From Spirochaeta thermophila DSM 6192 (GTDB lineage Bacteria; Spirochaetota; Spirochaetia; Winmispirales; Winmispiraceae): a DNA stretch of 64,000 bases. The notes under the pieces were generated by a model. It saw only the letters and a program-made list of their open reading frames with translations, made no database searches and had not been told where the DNA came from. The position numbers were made by a program, and so were the translations under genes. The stretch lies in contig NC_014484.1 of the NCBI RefSeq assembly GCF_000147075.1, positions 2,063,501-2,127,500 of the forward strand. Reading direction: 5' to 3'. Positions within the stretch are counted from its first letter, which is position 1. The number at the start of each line of letters is the position of its first letter. This document shows, one piece after another, positions 50,239 to 60,650 of the stretch.

Positions 50239-51009
50239 ATGATATCGGTCTACTCATGGAACGTGAACGGCATCCGCGCCGCGGCGAAGAAAGGCCTCCT
50301 CGAATGGATCGAGAAGGAGCGTCCAGAGATCCTCTGTCTCCAGGAGACGAAGGCCCGGAAAGATCAGCTCCCCTCTGAGCTCGCCCGGCCCGACGGCTAT
50401 CACACCTACTGGGCCGAGGCCGACAAACCCGGCTACAGCGGGGTGGCCCTCTTCACCCTCCACGAGCCTGCGAGCGTGGAACCGCTGGGCGTGGACGAGT
50501 TCGACCGGGAAGGGCGTACCCTCATCGCCGACTTCAGGAGCTTCGTGCTCTTCGACTGCTACTTCCCCAACAGCCAGGAGGCGGGAGCCCGTCTCGACTA
50601 CAAGCTCGCCTACTGCAACGCGGTGAAGGAGCGGGCCGATGCCTACGTGGCGGCGGGGCGGCACGTACTCATAAGCGGCGACTTCAACATCGCCCACACC
50701 CCCCTCGACCTCGCGCGTCCCGAGGCCAACGAGAAGAACCCCGGCTATCTCCCCGAGGAACGGGAGTGGATGACGTACTTCCTCTCCTCGGGCTATGTGG
50801 ACACCTTCCGCATGTTCACCAAGGAGGGCGGACACTACACGTGGTGGACGTACCGCTTCAAGGCCAGGGAGAAGGACATAGGGTGGCGCATCGACTACCA
50901 CTGCGTGGACGAGAGGTTCAAGGACAAGGTGAAGGAATCGGTCATCCTCAAGGACGTGATGGGTTCCGACCACTGTCCCGTCAAGATCACCCTCGACGTG
51001 GCGGTGTGA
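50239..51009 (+). CDS. exoA: Exodeoxyribonuclease III / AP endonuclease
   Basis: A 256-residue base-excision-repair nuclease of the ExoIII/APE1 family that nicks 5' of abasic sites. Catalytic residues are visible: N7 in SWNVNGIRAA, E34 in CLQETKA, the Tyr/Asp-Asn pair in ISGDFNIAHTPLDL (~150-163) and the terminal GSDHCPV. Length is typical. The gene is probably transcribed alone from a promoter giving a leaderless message. Confidence 0.94.
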   Translation: MISVYSWNVNGIRAAAKKGLLEWIEKERPEILCLQETKARKDQLPSELARPDGYHTYWAEADKPGYSGVALFTLHEPASVEPLGVDEFDREGRTLIADFRSFVLFDCYFPNSQEAGARLDYKLAYCNAVKERADAYVAAGRHVLISGDFNIAHTPLDLARPEANEKNPGYLPEEREWMTYFLSSGYVDTFRMFTKEGGHYTWWTYRFKAREKDIGWRIDYHCVDERFKDKVKESVILKDVMGSDHCPVKITLDVAV

Positions 51010-51052
51010 GCCGGGCTTTTCTTTTTGGCCCTCCCGTGATACGTTTATACAC

Positions 51053-51616
51053 ATGAAGATCCGCTACAATGCCCCGGTGGTGCTCACGTTTGGTCTCTTG
51101 TCCACGGTCATCCTCATGCTCGACCTCTACGCCGGCACCAACCTCACCCTTCGCCTCTTCTCGGTGCCGGGAAGGAGCGCCTTCGAACCCTCGTCCCTCG
51201 TGCACTGGCTGCGCCTCTTCACCCATGTACTGGGACACGCCTCATGGGCCCACCTCCTGGGCAATGTGGCGCTCATACTGCTCCTCGGCCCCATGCTCGA
51301 GGAGAAGTACGGGAGCGGGAGGCTCCTCGGGATGATCCTCGTCACCGCCCTCGCGACCGGGATCGCCAACATCCTCCTGTTTCCCACAGGGCTCCTGGGC
51401 GCGAGCAGCGTGGTCTTCATGATGATCATCCTCTCCTCGTTCGCCAACAGGAGAGGCAACGAGATCCCCCTCACCTTCATCCTGGTGGTCATCATCTACC
51501 TGGGCCGGGAGATAAGCGCAGCCTTCCAGCAGAACAACGTGAGCGAGTTCGCCCACCTCATAGGCGGCCTGTGCGGAAGCGTCTTCGGCTTCCTGCGCAC
51601 CAAGGGTAGATCGTGA
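51053..51616 (+). CDS. Rhomboid-family intramembrane serine protease
   Basis: A 187-residue membrane protein with about six hydrophobic segments. Rhomboid hallmarks: [14 protein letters not shown] (~62-75, oxyanion His and Asn), the nucleophile S118 in LLGASSVVF (the usual GxSG reads GASS), and the partner H168 in [11 protein letters not shown]. The catalytic dyad is therefore intact. Only the basic 6-helix core is present. The ATG at 51053 has no ribosome site; TATACA ends 2 nt upstream of it, so another short-leader transcript is possible. Substrate unknown. prfA follows 13 bp later. Confidence 0.83.
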   Translation: MKIRYNAPVVLTFGLLSTVILMLDLYAGTNLTLRLFSVPGRSAFEPSSLVHWLRLFTHVLGHASWAHLLGNVALILLLGPMLEEKYGSGRLLGMILVTALATGIANILLFPTGLLGASSVVFMMIILSSFANRRGNEIPLTFILVVIIYLGREISAAFQQNNVSEFAHLIGGLCGSVFGFLRTKGRS

Positions 51617-51629
51617 TCCGGAGCACCCC

Positions 51630-52703
<1,074 letters not shown>

Positions 52704-52704
52704 T

Positions 52705-53553
52705 ATGTCCACCTACCGTGAACTCCTCACCGAGGCCACCCGCACCCTCACCCGTGCCGGCATCCCCACCCCCTTCTTGGATGCCCTCCTCATCCTCTCC
52801 CAGGCCTCCGGGCTCTCCAAGGAGGCCCTCCTCGCCTCCTACCCCGAGCCCGTACCCCCCGAGACCGGCCGCACCTTCGAGTCCCTCCTCGCCCGCCGCC
52901 TCGCAGGCGAACCAGTCTCCTACATCCGGGGCCTCAAAGAGTTCTACGGACTCACCTTCCACGTGGACCGCCGCGTCCTCGTCCCCCGCCCCGACACCGA
53001 GGTCCTGGTGGACGCCGCCCTCACCCTCATCCGCCGCGACCCCGCCATCACCCACATCCACGACGCCTGCACCGGCACCGGCTGCATCCTCATCGCCATC
53101 CTCGCCCACACCCCCCGCCCCCTCACCGCCTCGGCCTCCGACGTGAGCGAGGAAGCACTCGACGTCTTCAGGGAGAACGCCTCCCGCCTCCTCGGCACCG
53201 TCCCCCCCCACCACCGATCCGACCTCCTCTCCTCCGTCCCCGGCCGCTTCCACCTCATCACCGCCAACCCCCCCTACCTCACCGAGGAGGAAGTCGCCGT
53301 CATGAAGGCCTCGGGCTGGCCCGAACCGGCCCTCGCCCTCGCCTCGGGCCCCGACGGGCTCTCCCACATCCGTCGTCTCATCCCCCAGGCACTGGATCAT
53401 CTCGTTCCCGGTGGGTATCTTATATGTGAGCATCACGACGCCCAAGCCGACGCCGTGGCCGAGCTCTACCGGGAGGCCGGATACACCCACGTCCGGCACC
53501 TCCCCGACCTTGCAGGAAGGAGGCGCGCGACCCTCGCGCGGAAACCCCTATGA
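52705..53553 (+). CDS. prmC: Release-factor glutamine methyltransferase
   Basis: A 282-residue SAM-dependent enzyme that methylates the glutamine of the GGQ motif in RF1 and RF2. The N-terminal helical domain (~1-85) precedes a Rossmann fold with VPRPDTEVLVDAA, HDACTGTGCILIAI (SAM loop; D-C-T-G-T-G) and the catalytic ANPPYLTEEE. It begins 1 bp after prfA and its stop overlaps the rel start (ATGA). Third codon positions are extremely C-rich in this gene. Confidence 0.94.
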   Translation: MSTYRELLTEATRTLTRAGIPTPFLDALLILSQASGLSKEALLASYPEPVPPETGRTFESLLARRLAGEPVSYIRGLKEFYGLTFHVDRRVLVPRPDTEVLVDAALTLIRRDPAITHIHDACTGTGCILIAILAHTPRPLTASASDVSEEALDVFRENASRLLGTVPPHHRSDLLSSVPGRFHLITANPPYLTEEEVAVMKASGWPEPALALASGPDGLSHIRRLIPQALDHLVPGGYLICEHHDAQADAVAELYREAGYTHVRHLPDLAGRRRATLARKPL

Positions 53554-55538
53554 GCCCTGCGCTTCTCATCGACCGGACGCTCACCCCCTCGCTCGGCCGC
53601 TACACTGACGAGGAGAAGGCCCGCGTACAGGAGGCCGCGAGGTGGGCCGCCCAGCTCCACGAAGGGCAGCTGCGGGCGAGCGGCGAGCCCTACATCAGCC
53701 ATCCCCTCGAGGTGGCCCGCATCCTCGCCGACCTCGGCATGGACACCGGCACCCTCATCGCCGCCCTCCTGCACGACACCATAGAGGATACCGGCACCAC
53801 CAGGGACGAGATCGCCTCACGCTTCGGAGAGGAAGTGGCCCTCCTCGTGGAGGGCGTGACCAAGATCTCCTCCCTCAGGGCGCGCAACCGCAAGATCCAG
53901 GCCGCCGAGAGCATACGCAAGATGCTCCTCGCCATGGCGAAAGACATCCGCGTCATCCTCATCAAGCTGGCCGACAAGCTCCACAACATGCGCACCCTGC
54001 AGTACCTCCCGCCCGCAAAGCAGAAAGCCATCGCCACCGAATGCCTCGAGATCTATGCCCCCCTCGCCGAGCGCCTCGGCATGTCCTCGCTCAAGGACGA
54101 GCTGGAAGACCTGGCCCTCAAGCACCTCCAGCCCGAGGTGTACGCAGAGATCGAGCACTACGTGAACGAACGGATCGAAGCCCGCACCGCTCTCCTCGAG
54201 GAGATCGCTCTGAACACGAAGAAGGCGGCTGAACGGGAGGGGATCGCGGTGGAGATCCAGATGAGGCGGAAACACCTCTACTCCATCTACCAGAAGATGA
54301 AACGCAAGGCCCGTCCGCTCGAAGAGATCTACGATGTACTGGGCATCCGCCTCCTCTGCAACACCGAGACCGAGTGTTACACCCTCCTCGGCATCGTCCA
54401 TCGCCTCTACAAGCCCCTCGAGGGCCGCTTCAAGGACTACATCGCCATGCCCAAGGCCAACCGCTACCAGAGCCTCCACACCACGGTCATGGTCCCCGGA
54501 GGCACACTGGTGGAAGTCCAGATCCGCACCCACCAGATGCACCGTACCGCCGAGTACGGTATCGCGGCCCACTGGCTCTACAAGGAGGGCATCACCCCCC
54601 ACCGGGTCGACGTGGGCGAGCTCTCCATCATCAACCGTCTCAGGGAGTGGAGTTCCCTCAAGGCCACCTCCGGTCAGTTCCTCGAAGAGATAAAACAGGA
54701 GATCCTCCGCGACTCCATCTACGTCTTCACCCCCAAAGGGGACGTGATAGAACTCCCCAAGGGCGCCACACCCATCGACTTCGCCTACCACATCCACACC
54801 GACATAGGCGATCACCTGGCGGGAGCCAAGGCGAACGGCATCATCATCCCCATCACCGCCGAACTCCAGAACACCCAGGTGGTCGAGATCATCACCTCAC
54901 CCCATGCGCATCCACACATCGGCTGGTTGCGCGCCGTGAAAACCGCACGGGCGAGGTCCAAGATCAGGGCCTGGATCAACCGCCACGACACCACCTACCT
55001 CGTCGAGAAGAACGTGGTGGTGAAGAAACCGTCCGAACCCTCCCCGCCCCCCTCCCCGCCTCGCGCACGCCCCGGAGAGGCACTCAGGGAGGAGAAGAAG
55101 ATCGGCATACGGGTAGGCACCGAGCGCAACCTCCTCGTACGCTTCGCCCGCTGCTGCCACCCCGTGACGGGTGACGACATCGTAGGCTACGTCTCCAGGG
55201 GAAGGGGGATCATCATCCACCGCCGGGACTGCCCCAACCTCTCGAACATCGAGGACTTCGCGAGGAGGCAGATAGAGGTGGAGTGGGAGAGTGTCTCGCC
55301 GCGCACCACCTGGCACGTGCGGGTCCGTTCCCGACACACCGGCGACCTCTTCTCTGAGGTGGAAGGGGCCATCCGCAAGCTCGGGGGCCACCTCATCGAG
55401 GGCAAGATCACCGAACAACGCCTCGACGAACTGGACGCCTATTTCACCCTCGAGATCGACCGCAAGGAACAGGTCCGCCGGGTACTCAAGGCAATCCGCG
55501 CCATCCCCTCGGTGAAGAGCGTGAGCCTTGTCGAGTGA
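53550..55538 (+). CDS. rel: Bifunctional (p)ppGpp synthetase/hydrolase
   Basis: A 662-residue stringent-response enzyme. The HD hydrolase domain (~40-190) has ISHPLEVARILADLG and the catalytic LLHDTIEDT. The synthetase domain (~225-345) has EIYDVLGIRLLC and RFKDYIAMPKANRYQSLHTT; the R-x-K-D form is that of bifunctional Rel/SpoT. TGS (~390-450, YVFTPKGDVIELPKGATPID), a Cys-Cys zinc-finger-like segment (RFARCCHPVTGDDI) and a C-terminal ACT domain follow. It is shorter than most Rel proteins, with a Pro-rich linker (~505-520) in place of part of the helical region. Translationally coupled to prmC. Confidence 0.92.
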   Translation: MSPALLIDRTLTPSLGRYTDEEKARVQEAARWAAQLHEGQLRASGEPYISHPLEVARILADLGMDTGTLIAALLHDTIEDTGTTRDEIASRFGEEVALLVEGVTKISSLRARNRKIQAAESIRKMLLAMAKDIRVILIKLADKLHNMRTLQYLPPAKQKAIATECLEIYAPLAERLGMSSLKDELEDLALKHLQPEVYAEIEHYVNERIEARTALLEEIALNTKKAAEREGIAVEIQMRRKHLYSIYQKMKRKARPLEEIYDVLGIRLLCNTETECYTLLGIVHRLYKPLEGRFKDYIAMPKANRYQSLHTTVMVPGGTLVEVQIRTHQMHRTAEYGIAAHWLYKEGITPHRVDVGELSIINRLREWSSLKATSGQFLEEIKQEILRDSIYVFTPKGDVIELPKGATPIDFAYHIHTDIGDHLAGAKANGIIIPITAELQNTQVVEIITSPHAHPHIGWLRAVKTARARSKIRAWINRHDTTYLVEKNVVVKKPSEPSPPPSPPRARPGEALREEKKIGIRVGTERNLLVRFARCCHPVTGDDIVGYVSRGRGIIIHRRDCPNLSNIEDFARRQIEVEWESVSPRTTWHVRVRSRHTGDLFSEVEGAIRKLGGHLIEGKITEQRLDELDAYFTLEIDRKEQVRRVLKAIRAIPSVKSVSLVE

Positions 55539-55554
55539 AGCATCGGAGAGGGTG

Positions 55555-55582
55555 TTGCCTTTTCTTATTTATTTAGTAATAT
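55555..55582 (+). promoter_or_regulatory. tpx promoter
   Basis: TTGCCT (55555-55560), 16 bp of A/T-rich spacer, TAATAT (55577-55582). Predicted start ~55589, leader ~23 nt with AGGAGG. Confidence 0.55.
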
Positions 55583-55611
55583 TTTAAGGATCATACGATA
55601 CAGGAGGCGAC

Positions 55612-56109
55612 ATGGCCACCGTGACACTGAAAGGCGAACCCATCCACACCGTAGGGGAACTCCCGGCTCCCGGGCAGAAGGCTCCGGACTTCCTCCTCAC
55701 CACCGTCAACCTCACGGACGTCACCCTCGCAGACTTTCGGGGGAAGAAGAAGATCCTCAACATCGTCCCCAGTCTCGACACCGGGGTGTGCGCCACCTCG
55801 GCCAAGCGCTTCAACGAAAAGGTACGAGGCCGGGCCGATCTGGTGGTCCTCACGATAAGCTGCGACCTTCCCTTCGCCCAGGACCGCTTCTGCAAGGCCG
55901 AGGGGATCGACAACGTGATCACCCTCTCCCAGCTCCGCAACAAGGAGTTCGGCAAGGCCTACGGTGTGGAGATCGCCGACGGGCCGCTCGCAGGCCTCCT
56001 CGCCCGCGCCGTGGTGGTCCTCAACGAGCACGACACCGTGGTCTACACAGAACTCGTTCCAGAAATTACGCGAGAACCCAACTACGACGAGGCCCTCAGA
56101 CACGTGTAG
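55612..56109 (+). CDS. tpx: Thiol peroxidase (atypical 2-Cys peroxiredoxin)
   Basis: A 165-residue antioxidant enzyme that reduces hydrogen peroxide and organic peroxides using thioredoxin. The peroxidatic Cys is C60 in [11 protein letters not shown] and the resolving Cys is C94 in [10 protein letters not shown], the spacing characteristic of Tpx. The preceding SCD (C84) is also typical. AGGAGG lies 5 nt upstream of the ATG. It is a single gene between rel and the convergent export operon. No convincing PerR-like box was found at its promoter. Confidence 0.94.
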   Translation: MATVTLKGEPIHTVGELPAPGQKAPDFLLTTVNLTDVTLADFRGKKKILNIVPSLDTGVCATSAKRFNEKVRGRADLVVLTISCDLPFAQDRFCKAEGIDNVITLSQLRNKEFGKAYGVEIADGPLAGLLARAVVVLNEHDTVVYTELVPEITREPNYDEALRHV

Positions 56110-56118
56110 GTACGGGCT

Positions 56119-57348
56119 TCACTCGTACCGCAGGGCCTCGTGCGGCATGAGGGAGCCTGCCTTGCCGGCCGGGTAGACCCCGGAGAGCATCCCGGTGGCG
56201 AGGGCGAGGAAAAAGGCGAAGAAGACCACCTTGAGGTCGATGAGCACAGGCCAGCCCGCCCACTCTCCCACGAGATAGGCGACCAGGTAGGAGACGCCGA
56301 TCCCCAAAAGGCCTCCGCCTCCGCAGACGAGGAGGGACTCGAGCAGGAACTGGACGACCACGTGCCGCCGCTTGGCCCCGATGGCCTTTCGGATCCCTAT
56401 CTCCCTGGTGCGCTCCTTCACCGAGACGAGCATCACGTTCATGATCCCTATGGCCGCTACGAGGAGGGCGATCCCCGCGAGGATCGCCACCGCAGTGGTG
56501 ATGGTGCCGATCACCTGGTCGATCATCTGGATCTGCGTCTTCATGTCGACCACCATGAACTTGTGGAGCCCGTCCGCGGTCCGACCGTGCCGCTTCTCCA
56601 GGATCTCGAGGATCTCCCGCTTGGCCTCCAGCACCCGCTCGAGGCTCACCGCCTTGCAGAATACCACCTCGTAGTCCTGTGTCCGCCGTGAGAAGATGCG
56701 TTCGAAGGCGTACACCGGGAGGATGACCGAGTTGTTGAAGGTCTCGTCCGGATCCGAGAGGCTCACGCCGTAGGTCTTTTCCTTGCGGGCGAGCACCCCC
56801 ACCACCCGCACCGGCTCTCCCGCGATCCTCACATACTCTCCCACCGCGTTCCCTCCGGGAAACAGCTCCTCGGCCACGAGCGAGCCCACGATGGCGACCT
56901 TCTCCTTGGTCCTCACCTCCTCTTCGGTGATGAGCCTCCCCTCGGCGAGGCTGAACTCCCAGAAGTTGATGAAGCTCAGGGTGGTGCCGGTGACCGTGAG
57001 CTGCTTCTCCGCGTACCTCGTCTCGAGGACGGTGCGTAGCTGCACCACCGGTGTCACGTCGCGTATGAACCGGCCGTAACGCTCCAGATCGGCCACATCC
57101 TCGGGGGTGAGGAACTCCACCCGGAAGCTTCCCCCCTCCGACCTGGCGGCCCAGTTGGGCTGCACGATGAGGGTGTCGGGTCCCATCCCCTGGAATTCCT
57201 CCATGATGATGGCCTTTCCGCCTTCACCCGCCGCCATCACCACGATCACGGCCGACAGCCCCACCACCACCCCCAGGAGGATGAGGATCGTCCGCGAAGG
57301 ATGCGCCCAGAGCGACTGCAGGGCTTCCACCAGGAGGAGCCGTCCCAT
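56119..57348 (-). CDS. MacB-type ABC exporter permease, second copy
   Basis: A 409-residue FtsX-like permease with a MacB topology: N-terminal TM helix (AHPSRTILILLGVVVGLSAV, ~15-34), a large periplasmic domain (~40-280) and three C-terminal TM helices. The pre-TM motif KERTREIGIRKAIGAKRRHV is diagnostic, and the protein ends in PHEALRYE. The ATG at 57348 is 1 bp after the preceding permease gene. The two permeases are related but clearly different, so they probably form a heterodimer with one shared ATPase. Confidence 0.88.
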   Translation of the reverse strand: MGRLLLVEALQSLWAHPSRTILILLGVVVGLSAVIVVMAAGEGGKAIIMEEFQGMGPDTLIVQPNWAARSEGGSFRVEFLTPEDVADLERYGRFIRDVTPVVQLRTVLETRYAEKQLTVTGTTLSFINFWEFSLAEGRLITEEEVRTKEKVAIVGSLVAEELFPGGNAVGEYVRIAGEPVRVVGVLARKEKTYGVSLSDPDETFNNSVILPVYAFERIFSRRTQDYEVVFCKAVSLERVLEAKREILEILEKRHGRTADGLHKFMVVDMKTQIQMIDQVIGTITTAVAILAGIALLVAAIGIMNVMLVSVKERTREIGIRKAIGAKRRHVVVQFLLESLLVCGGGGLLGIGVSYLVAYLVGEWAGWPVLIDLKVVFFAFFLALATGMLSGVYPAGKAGSLMPHEALRYE

Positions 57349-57349
57349 G

Positions 57350-58570
57350 TTACACCTCGTACCTGAGGGCCTCGACGGGCATGAGCCGCGAGGCGAGATA
57401 GGCAGGATAGAGCCCGAACGCCATCCCCAGGACCAGGGCTCCCATGATGGTGAGCACCACCACGCCTGCAGAGAGCATGAACTGCCACGAGAGGGCCGCA
57501 CACACCGCAAGGGCGATGAGCACCCCCAGGAGCAGGCCGGTGCCGCCGCCCAGGAGACAGAGGACCACGGCCTCCACCAGGAACTGGAGGAGGATGTCCC
57601 TCCGCTTCGCACCCACGGCCATGCGGACACCGATCTCCCTCGTACGTTCGGTGACGGCCACGAGCATGATGTTCATGATCCCCAGCCCCCCCACGAGGAG
57701 GGACACGGCAGCGATCACCGTGACGATGAGGGAGACGATGGAGAGGATCCGGTCCACCATCTCCACGTAGGTGGAGAGCCGCTCCACGCGGAACCGCGGT
57801 TCGTCCCGGAGGAACCCGTAACGGATCCTCAAGTGCTCGTCCACCAGGCGGGCCGCTCGCTCGGCCGCCTCGGGGGTGTCGAAGTCGAGGAGGTAGACCC
57901 AGTACCGCCCCGGAATCCCGGGCCAGACCACCCCCTCGAGCAGGGTATGGGGCACGAACACCGAGAGATTGCCGCTCCCGTCCGAGAGGAACTCGGTCTG
58001 GGGGTTCCGCTCCACGGTCACCCCCACCACTGTGTAGAGCGAGCCGCCCACCTGGATGCGCTGCCCCACCGCAGGCTCATCCTCGAAGAGACGCAGGGCG
58101 AGCTCGGGGCCGATCACGCACACCCGCTGCCCGGTCTCCACCTCCTCGTGGGTGAAGCCCCTCCCATCGGCGATCCCTATGGAGAAGAGGTCGAAGTGGT
58201 GCTCGCTCACACCCACCACGCCGGTGACCTCCCGCCTTCCCCTGAAGGCCACCTCCATGGTGGCGCCGACGATGAGCGGCTCCCCCCTGCGGAATCCCGG
58301 GAGGCTCCGGAAGTAGAAAACATCCCGCTCGTCGAGGAACCGCCTCGACTCGCCCGCCACATAGGCCCGCCAGTTCACCTGGGCCCACACGAGCGTGGTG
58401 CCGTACTTCCCCACCACCTCGCCTATGGAGGAGCGGAAGGCGAGTCCCACGATGGAGATCGCGATGAGGGCCGCCACCCCTATGTTGATGGCGAGCATGG
58501 TGAAGAACGAACGGATCTTGTTCTCCTTTATGACATCGCCCGCCTGGAGCAGGGCCTCACGGAGGTCCAT
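57350..58570 (-). CDS. MacB-type ABC exporter permease, first copy
   Basis: A 406-residue permease of the same family: first TM helix in [20 protein letters not shown], a periplasmic domain (~50-275), then three TM helices with [20 protein letters not shown] before the second. It ends in PVEALRYEV. The start at 58570 overlaps the ATPase gene by 14 bp. Part of the Yip1-TolC-adaptor-ATPase-permease-permease operon; the exported substrate could be a lipid, peptide or lipoprotein. Confidence 0.88.
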   Translation of the reverse strand: MDLREALLQAGDVIKENKIRSFFTMLAINIGVAALIAISIVGLAFRSSIGEVVGKYGTTLVWAQVNWRAYVAGESRRFLDERDVFYFRSLPGFRRGEPLIVGATMEVAFRGRREVTGVVGVSEHHFDLFSIGIADGRGFTHEEVETGQRVCVIGPELALRLFEDEPAVGQRIQVGGSLYTVVGVTVERNPQTEFLSDGSGNLSVFVPHTLLEGVVWPGIPGRYWVYLLDFDTPEAAERAARLVDEHLRIRYGFLRDEPRFRVERLSTYVEMVDRILSIVSLIVTVIAAVSLLVGGLGIMNIMLVAVTERTREIGVRMAVGAKRRDILLQFLVEAVVLCLLGGGTGLLLGVLIALAVCAALSWQFMLSAGVVVLTIMGALVLGMAFGLYPAYLASRLMPVEALRYEV

Positions 58571-59348
58571 GGGTCCCCCCATGCTTCTCGATGGCGGAGG
58601 AGAGCTCCTCTTCGTCGAGGTTCGCCACGCGAGCGAGCTCCTCCTCAGCGACCTTGCGCCGCTGGACGCGCTCGTCGCCCCGGATGAGGCCGTCCCTGAG
58701 GTACACGATGCGCTCGGCGTGGAGCGCGATATCCATCTCGTGGGTGACCATGAGGATGGTGGCCCCCTCCCTGTGGAGCTGCTGGAAGAGGGCCATGATG
58801 GAGAGCCCGGTGCGCGAGTCGAGGTTCCCCGTGGGCTCATCGGCGAGGATGATGGCCGGCTCCACCACGAGGGCCCGCGCAATGGCCACCCGCTGACGCT
58901 GGCCGCCCGAGAGCTCGTTGGGGCGATGGTGCATGCGGTCAGCGAGATCCACGCGGGCGAGGGCCTCCTCGGCCCGCCTGCGCCGCTCCCGCTCGGGGAT
59001 GCCGGCGTATACCAGAGGGAGCTCCACGTTCTTGAGCGCCGTCATCCGGGGAAGGAGGTTGAAGGTCTGGAACACGAACCCCACCTTCCTTCCCCTCACG
59101 TCGGCGAGCTGGTCGTCCGTGAGGGTGGAGACATCCTCCCCTTCAAGGTAGTAGGTCCCCGAGGTAGGCCTGTCGAGACAACCCACGATGTTCATGAGCG
59201 TGGACTTGCCCGACCCGCTCGCCCCCATGATGGCCACGAACTCGTTGCGCCGGACGGTGAGCCATATGCCCCTGAGGGCCTGCACCTCCACTTCGCCCAT
59301 GGTGTACGTCTTGGTGACGCCCTCGAGGCGGATGACCTCGTCCATCAT
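58557..59348 (-). CDS. MacB/LolD-type ABC exporter ATPase
   Basis: A 263-residue ATPase. Walker [16 protein letters not shown] (~42-56), signature [17 protein letters not shown] and Walker [17 protein letters not shown], the LolD/MacB subgroup hallmark. The C-terminal ~35 residues form a charged extension ([20 protein letters not shown]) not usual in LolD. Tandem ATG codons at 59348 and 59345; overlaps the adaptor stop by 4 bp and the first permease by 14 bp. Confidence 0.92.
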   Translation of the reverse strand: MMDEVIRLEGVTKTYTMGEVEVQALRGIWLTVRRNEFVAIMGASGSGKSTLMNIVGCLDRPTSGTYYLEGEDVSTLTDDQLADVRGRKVGFVFQTFNLLPRMTALKNVELPLVYAGIPERERRRRAEEALARVDLADRMHHRPNELSGGQRQRVAIARALVVEPAIILADEPTGNLDSRTGLSIMALFQQLHREGATILMVTHEMDIALHAERIVYLRDGLIRGDERVQRRKVAEEELARVANLDEEELSSAIEKHGGTHGPP

Positions 59349-60610
59349 CCCTCTCCCTCTTCGCCGTCCTTCACCTTCACCTTCACGCGCATCCCCTCCT
59401 CGAGGTCCCTGCGTCTCCCCGGAACCACGAGGTCGCCCTCCGAGAGCCCCTCACGCACCTCCACCTTGCCCGGCAAGAGGCTCCCCACCTTCACCTCCGT
59501 CCTCCTCACCACGAACCCTTCTTCGTCCTCCTCCACCCGCCAGACGTAGGCCGCGTCCTTCTCGATCCAGTAGGCGTCGAGCGGGACGACGGGTGAAGTC
59601 CGGCGGTCTCCTTCTATGAAGACCGAGCAGCTCGCCCCTATCCACACACCCTCCCGCTCATCCAGACGGATCCGCACCCGCGCCATCCGCCCTTCGCCAG
59701 TCTGCTCCAACACGGGCGAGATCCACACCACCTCGCCTTCGAGCTCCCTGTCGGGGGCCACGTCGGCCTCTACCCTCACCCGCGCCCCCTCCCGCACCTT
59801 GGGGAGGTCCACCTCGTCCACCTGGGCCACCACCTCGAGCTGGGAATCGTCGTGCAGCTGCGCCACCGGCGTGCCGGCCGCCACCACCGCCCCCCGCTTC
59901 ACGAGCACCCGTGAGACCACGCCCGTGATCCCGGCCCGCACCACGTACCGCTCCACCTGCTCCCTCGCCGCCGCCAGCTGAGCTTCGGCCTGCCGCACCT
60001 CAGGCGAGGAGGCCACCACCAGGTCCACCGGCGGGAGCACCTCCGGGACAGGGGCATCGGGCTCACGCCCCTCCCTGAGGTTGAGCTGCTGCCTCGCCGC
60101 GGCGAGCTGCTCCCCCGCTCGCGCCACCTGGTCCTCGGCCTGGCGGAGCTCCTCGTCACTCGCGGATCCTATCCCGTGCAGTTCCCTCACCCGCTCGAGG
60201 TTCTTCCGTGCCTCCTCGAGCGCGGTCGAGGCATCGCGATAGGCGATCCTCAGGTTCACCACCTCGCGCCGCACCGCCAGCTCGGCCGCAGCCCTCTGGG
60301 CCTCGGCCTGGAGGAGGGCGCCCTCCACCTCCGAGGTATCGAGCCGCACCAGGATCTCCCCCTTACGCACCCTCTCGCCCTCCTCCACCAACACGTCCTT
60401 CACCACACCCGACGCCTGGGCCACCACCTGCATCTCCTCCTTCGCCCGGATCTCCCCCCGGGCGGCCACCTCGTCCACCACCGCTTCCAGCCGTACGCGC
60501 ACTGCCTCGACCTCGGGGAGGCCTCCTCCACGCCGCATCCGCGCGATGTTCACCCCGATGAGGGCCACGAGGAGCACCACGAGAACTCCCACCACGATGT
60601 GTCGTTTCAT
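59345..60610 (-). CDS. MacA-like periplasmic adaptor protein
   Basis: A 421-residue membrane-fusion protein. A single N-terminal membrane anchor ([17 protein letters not shown]) is followed by the first lipoyl half ([20 protein letters not shown]), a long alpha-helical hairpin (~90-190), the second lipoyl half ([20 protein letters not shown]), beta-barrel and membrane-proximal domains. It links the MacB-type transporter to the TolC-like outer-membrane channel. GAGGAGGAGAG precedes the ATG. An Asp/Pro-rich insert occurs near residue 190. Confidence 0.9.
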   Translation of the reverse strand: MKRHIVVGVLVVLLVALIGVNIARMRRGGGLPEVEAVRVRLEAVVDEVAARGEIRAKEEMQVVAQASGVVKDVLVEEGERVRKGEILVRLDTSEVEGALLQAEAQRAAAELAVRREVVNLRIAYRDASTALEEARKNLERVRELHGIGSASDEELRQAEDQVARAGEQLAAARQQLNLREGREPDAPVPEVLPPVDLVVASSPEVRQAEAQLAAAREQVERYVVRAGITGVVSRVLVKRGAVVAAGTPVAQLHDDSQLEVVAQVDEVDLPKVREGARVRVEADVAPDRELEGEVVWISPVLEQTGEGRMARVRIRLDEREGVWIGASCSVFIEGDRRTSPVVPLDAYWIEKDAAYVWRVEEDEEGFVVRRTEVKVGSLLPGKVEVREGLSEGDLVVPGRRRDLEEGMRVKVKVKDGEEGEG

Positions 60611-60650
60611 CTCTCCTCCTCATCTCATCACGTGATCGGTTGCACACATC

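Noticed and set aside
55561-55600. PerR box at the tpx promoter
   Set aside because: The best 15-mer has 4-5 of 7 symmetric positions and the region is simply A/T-rich.
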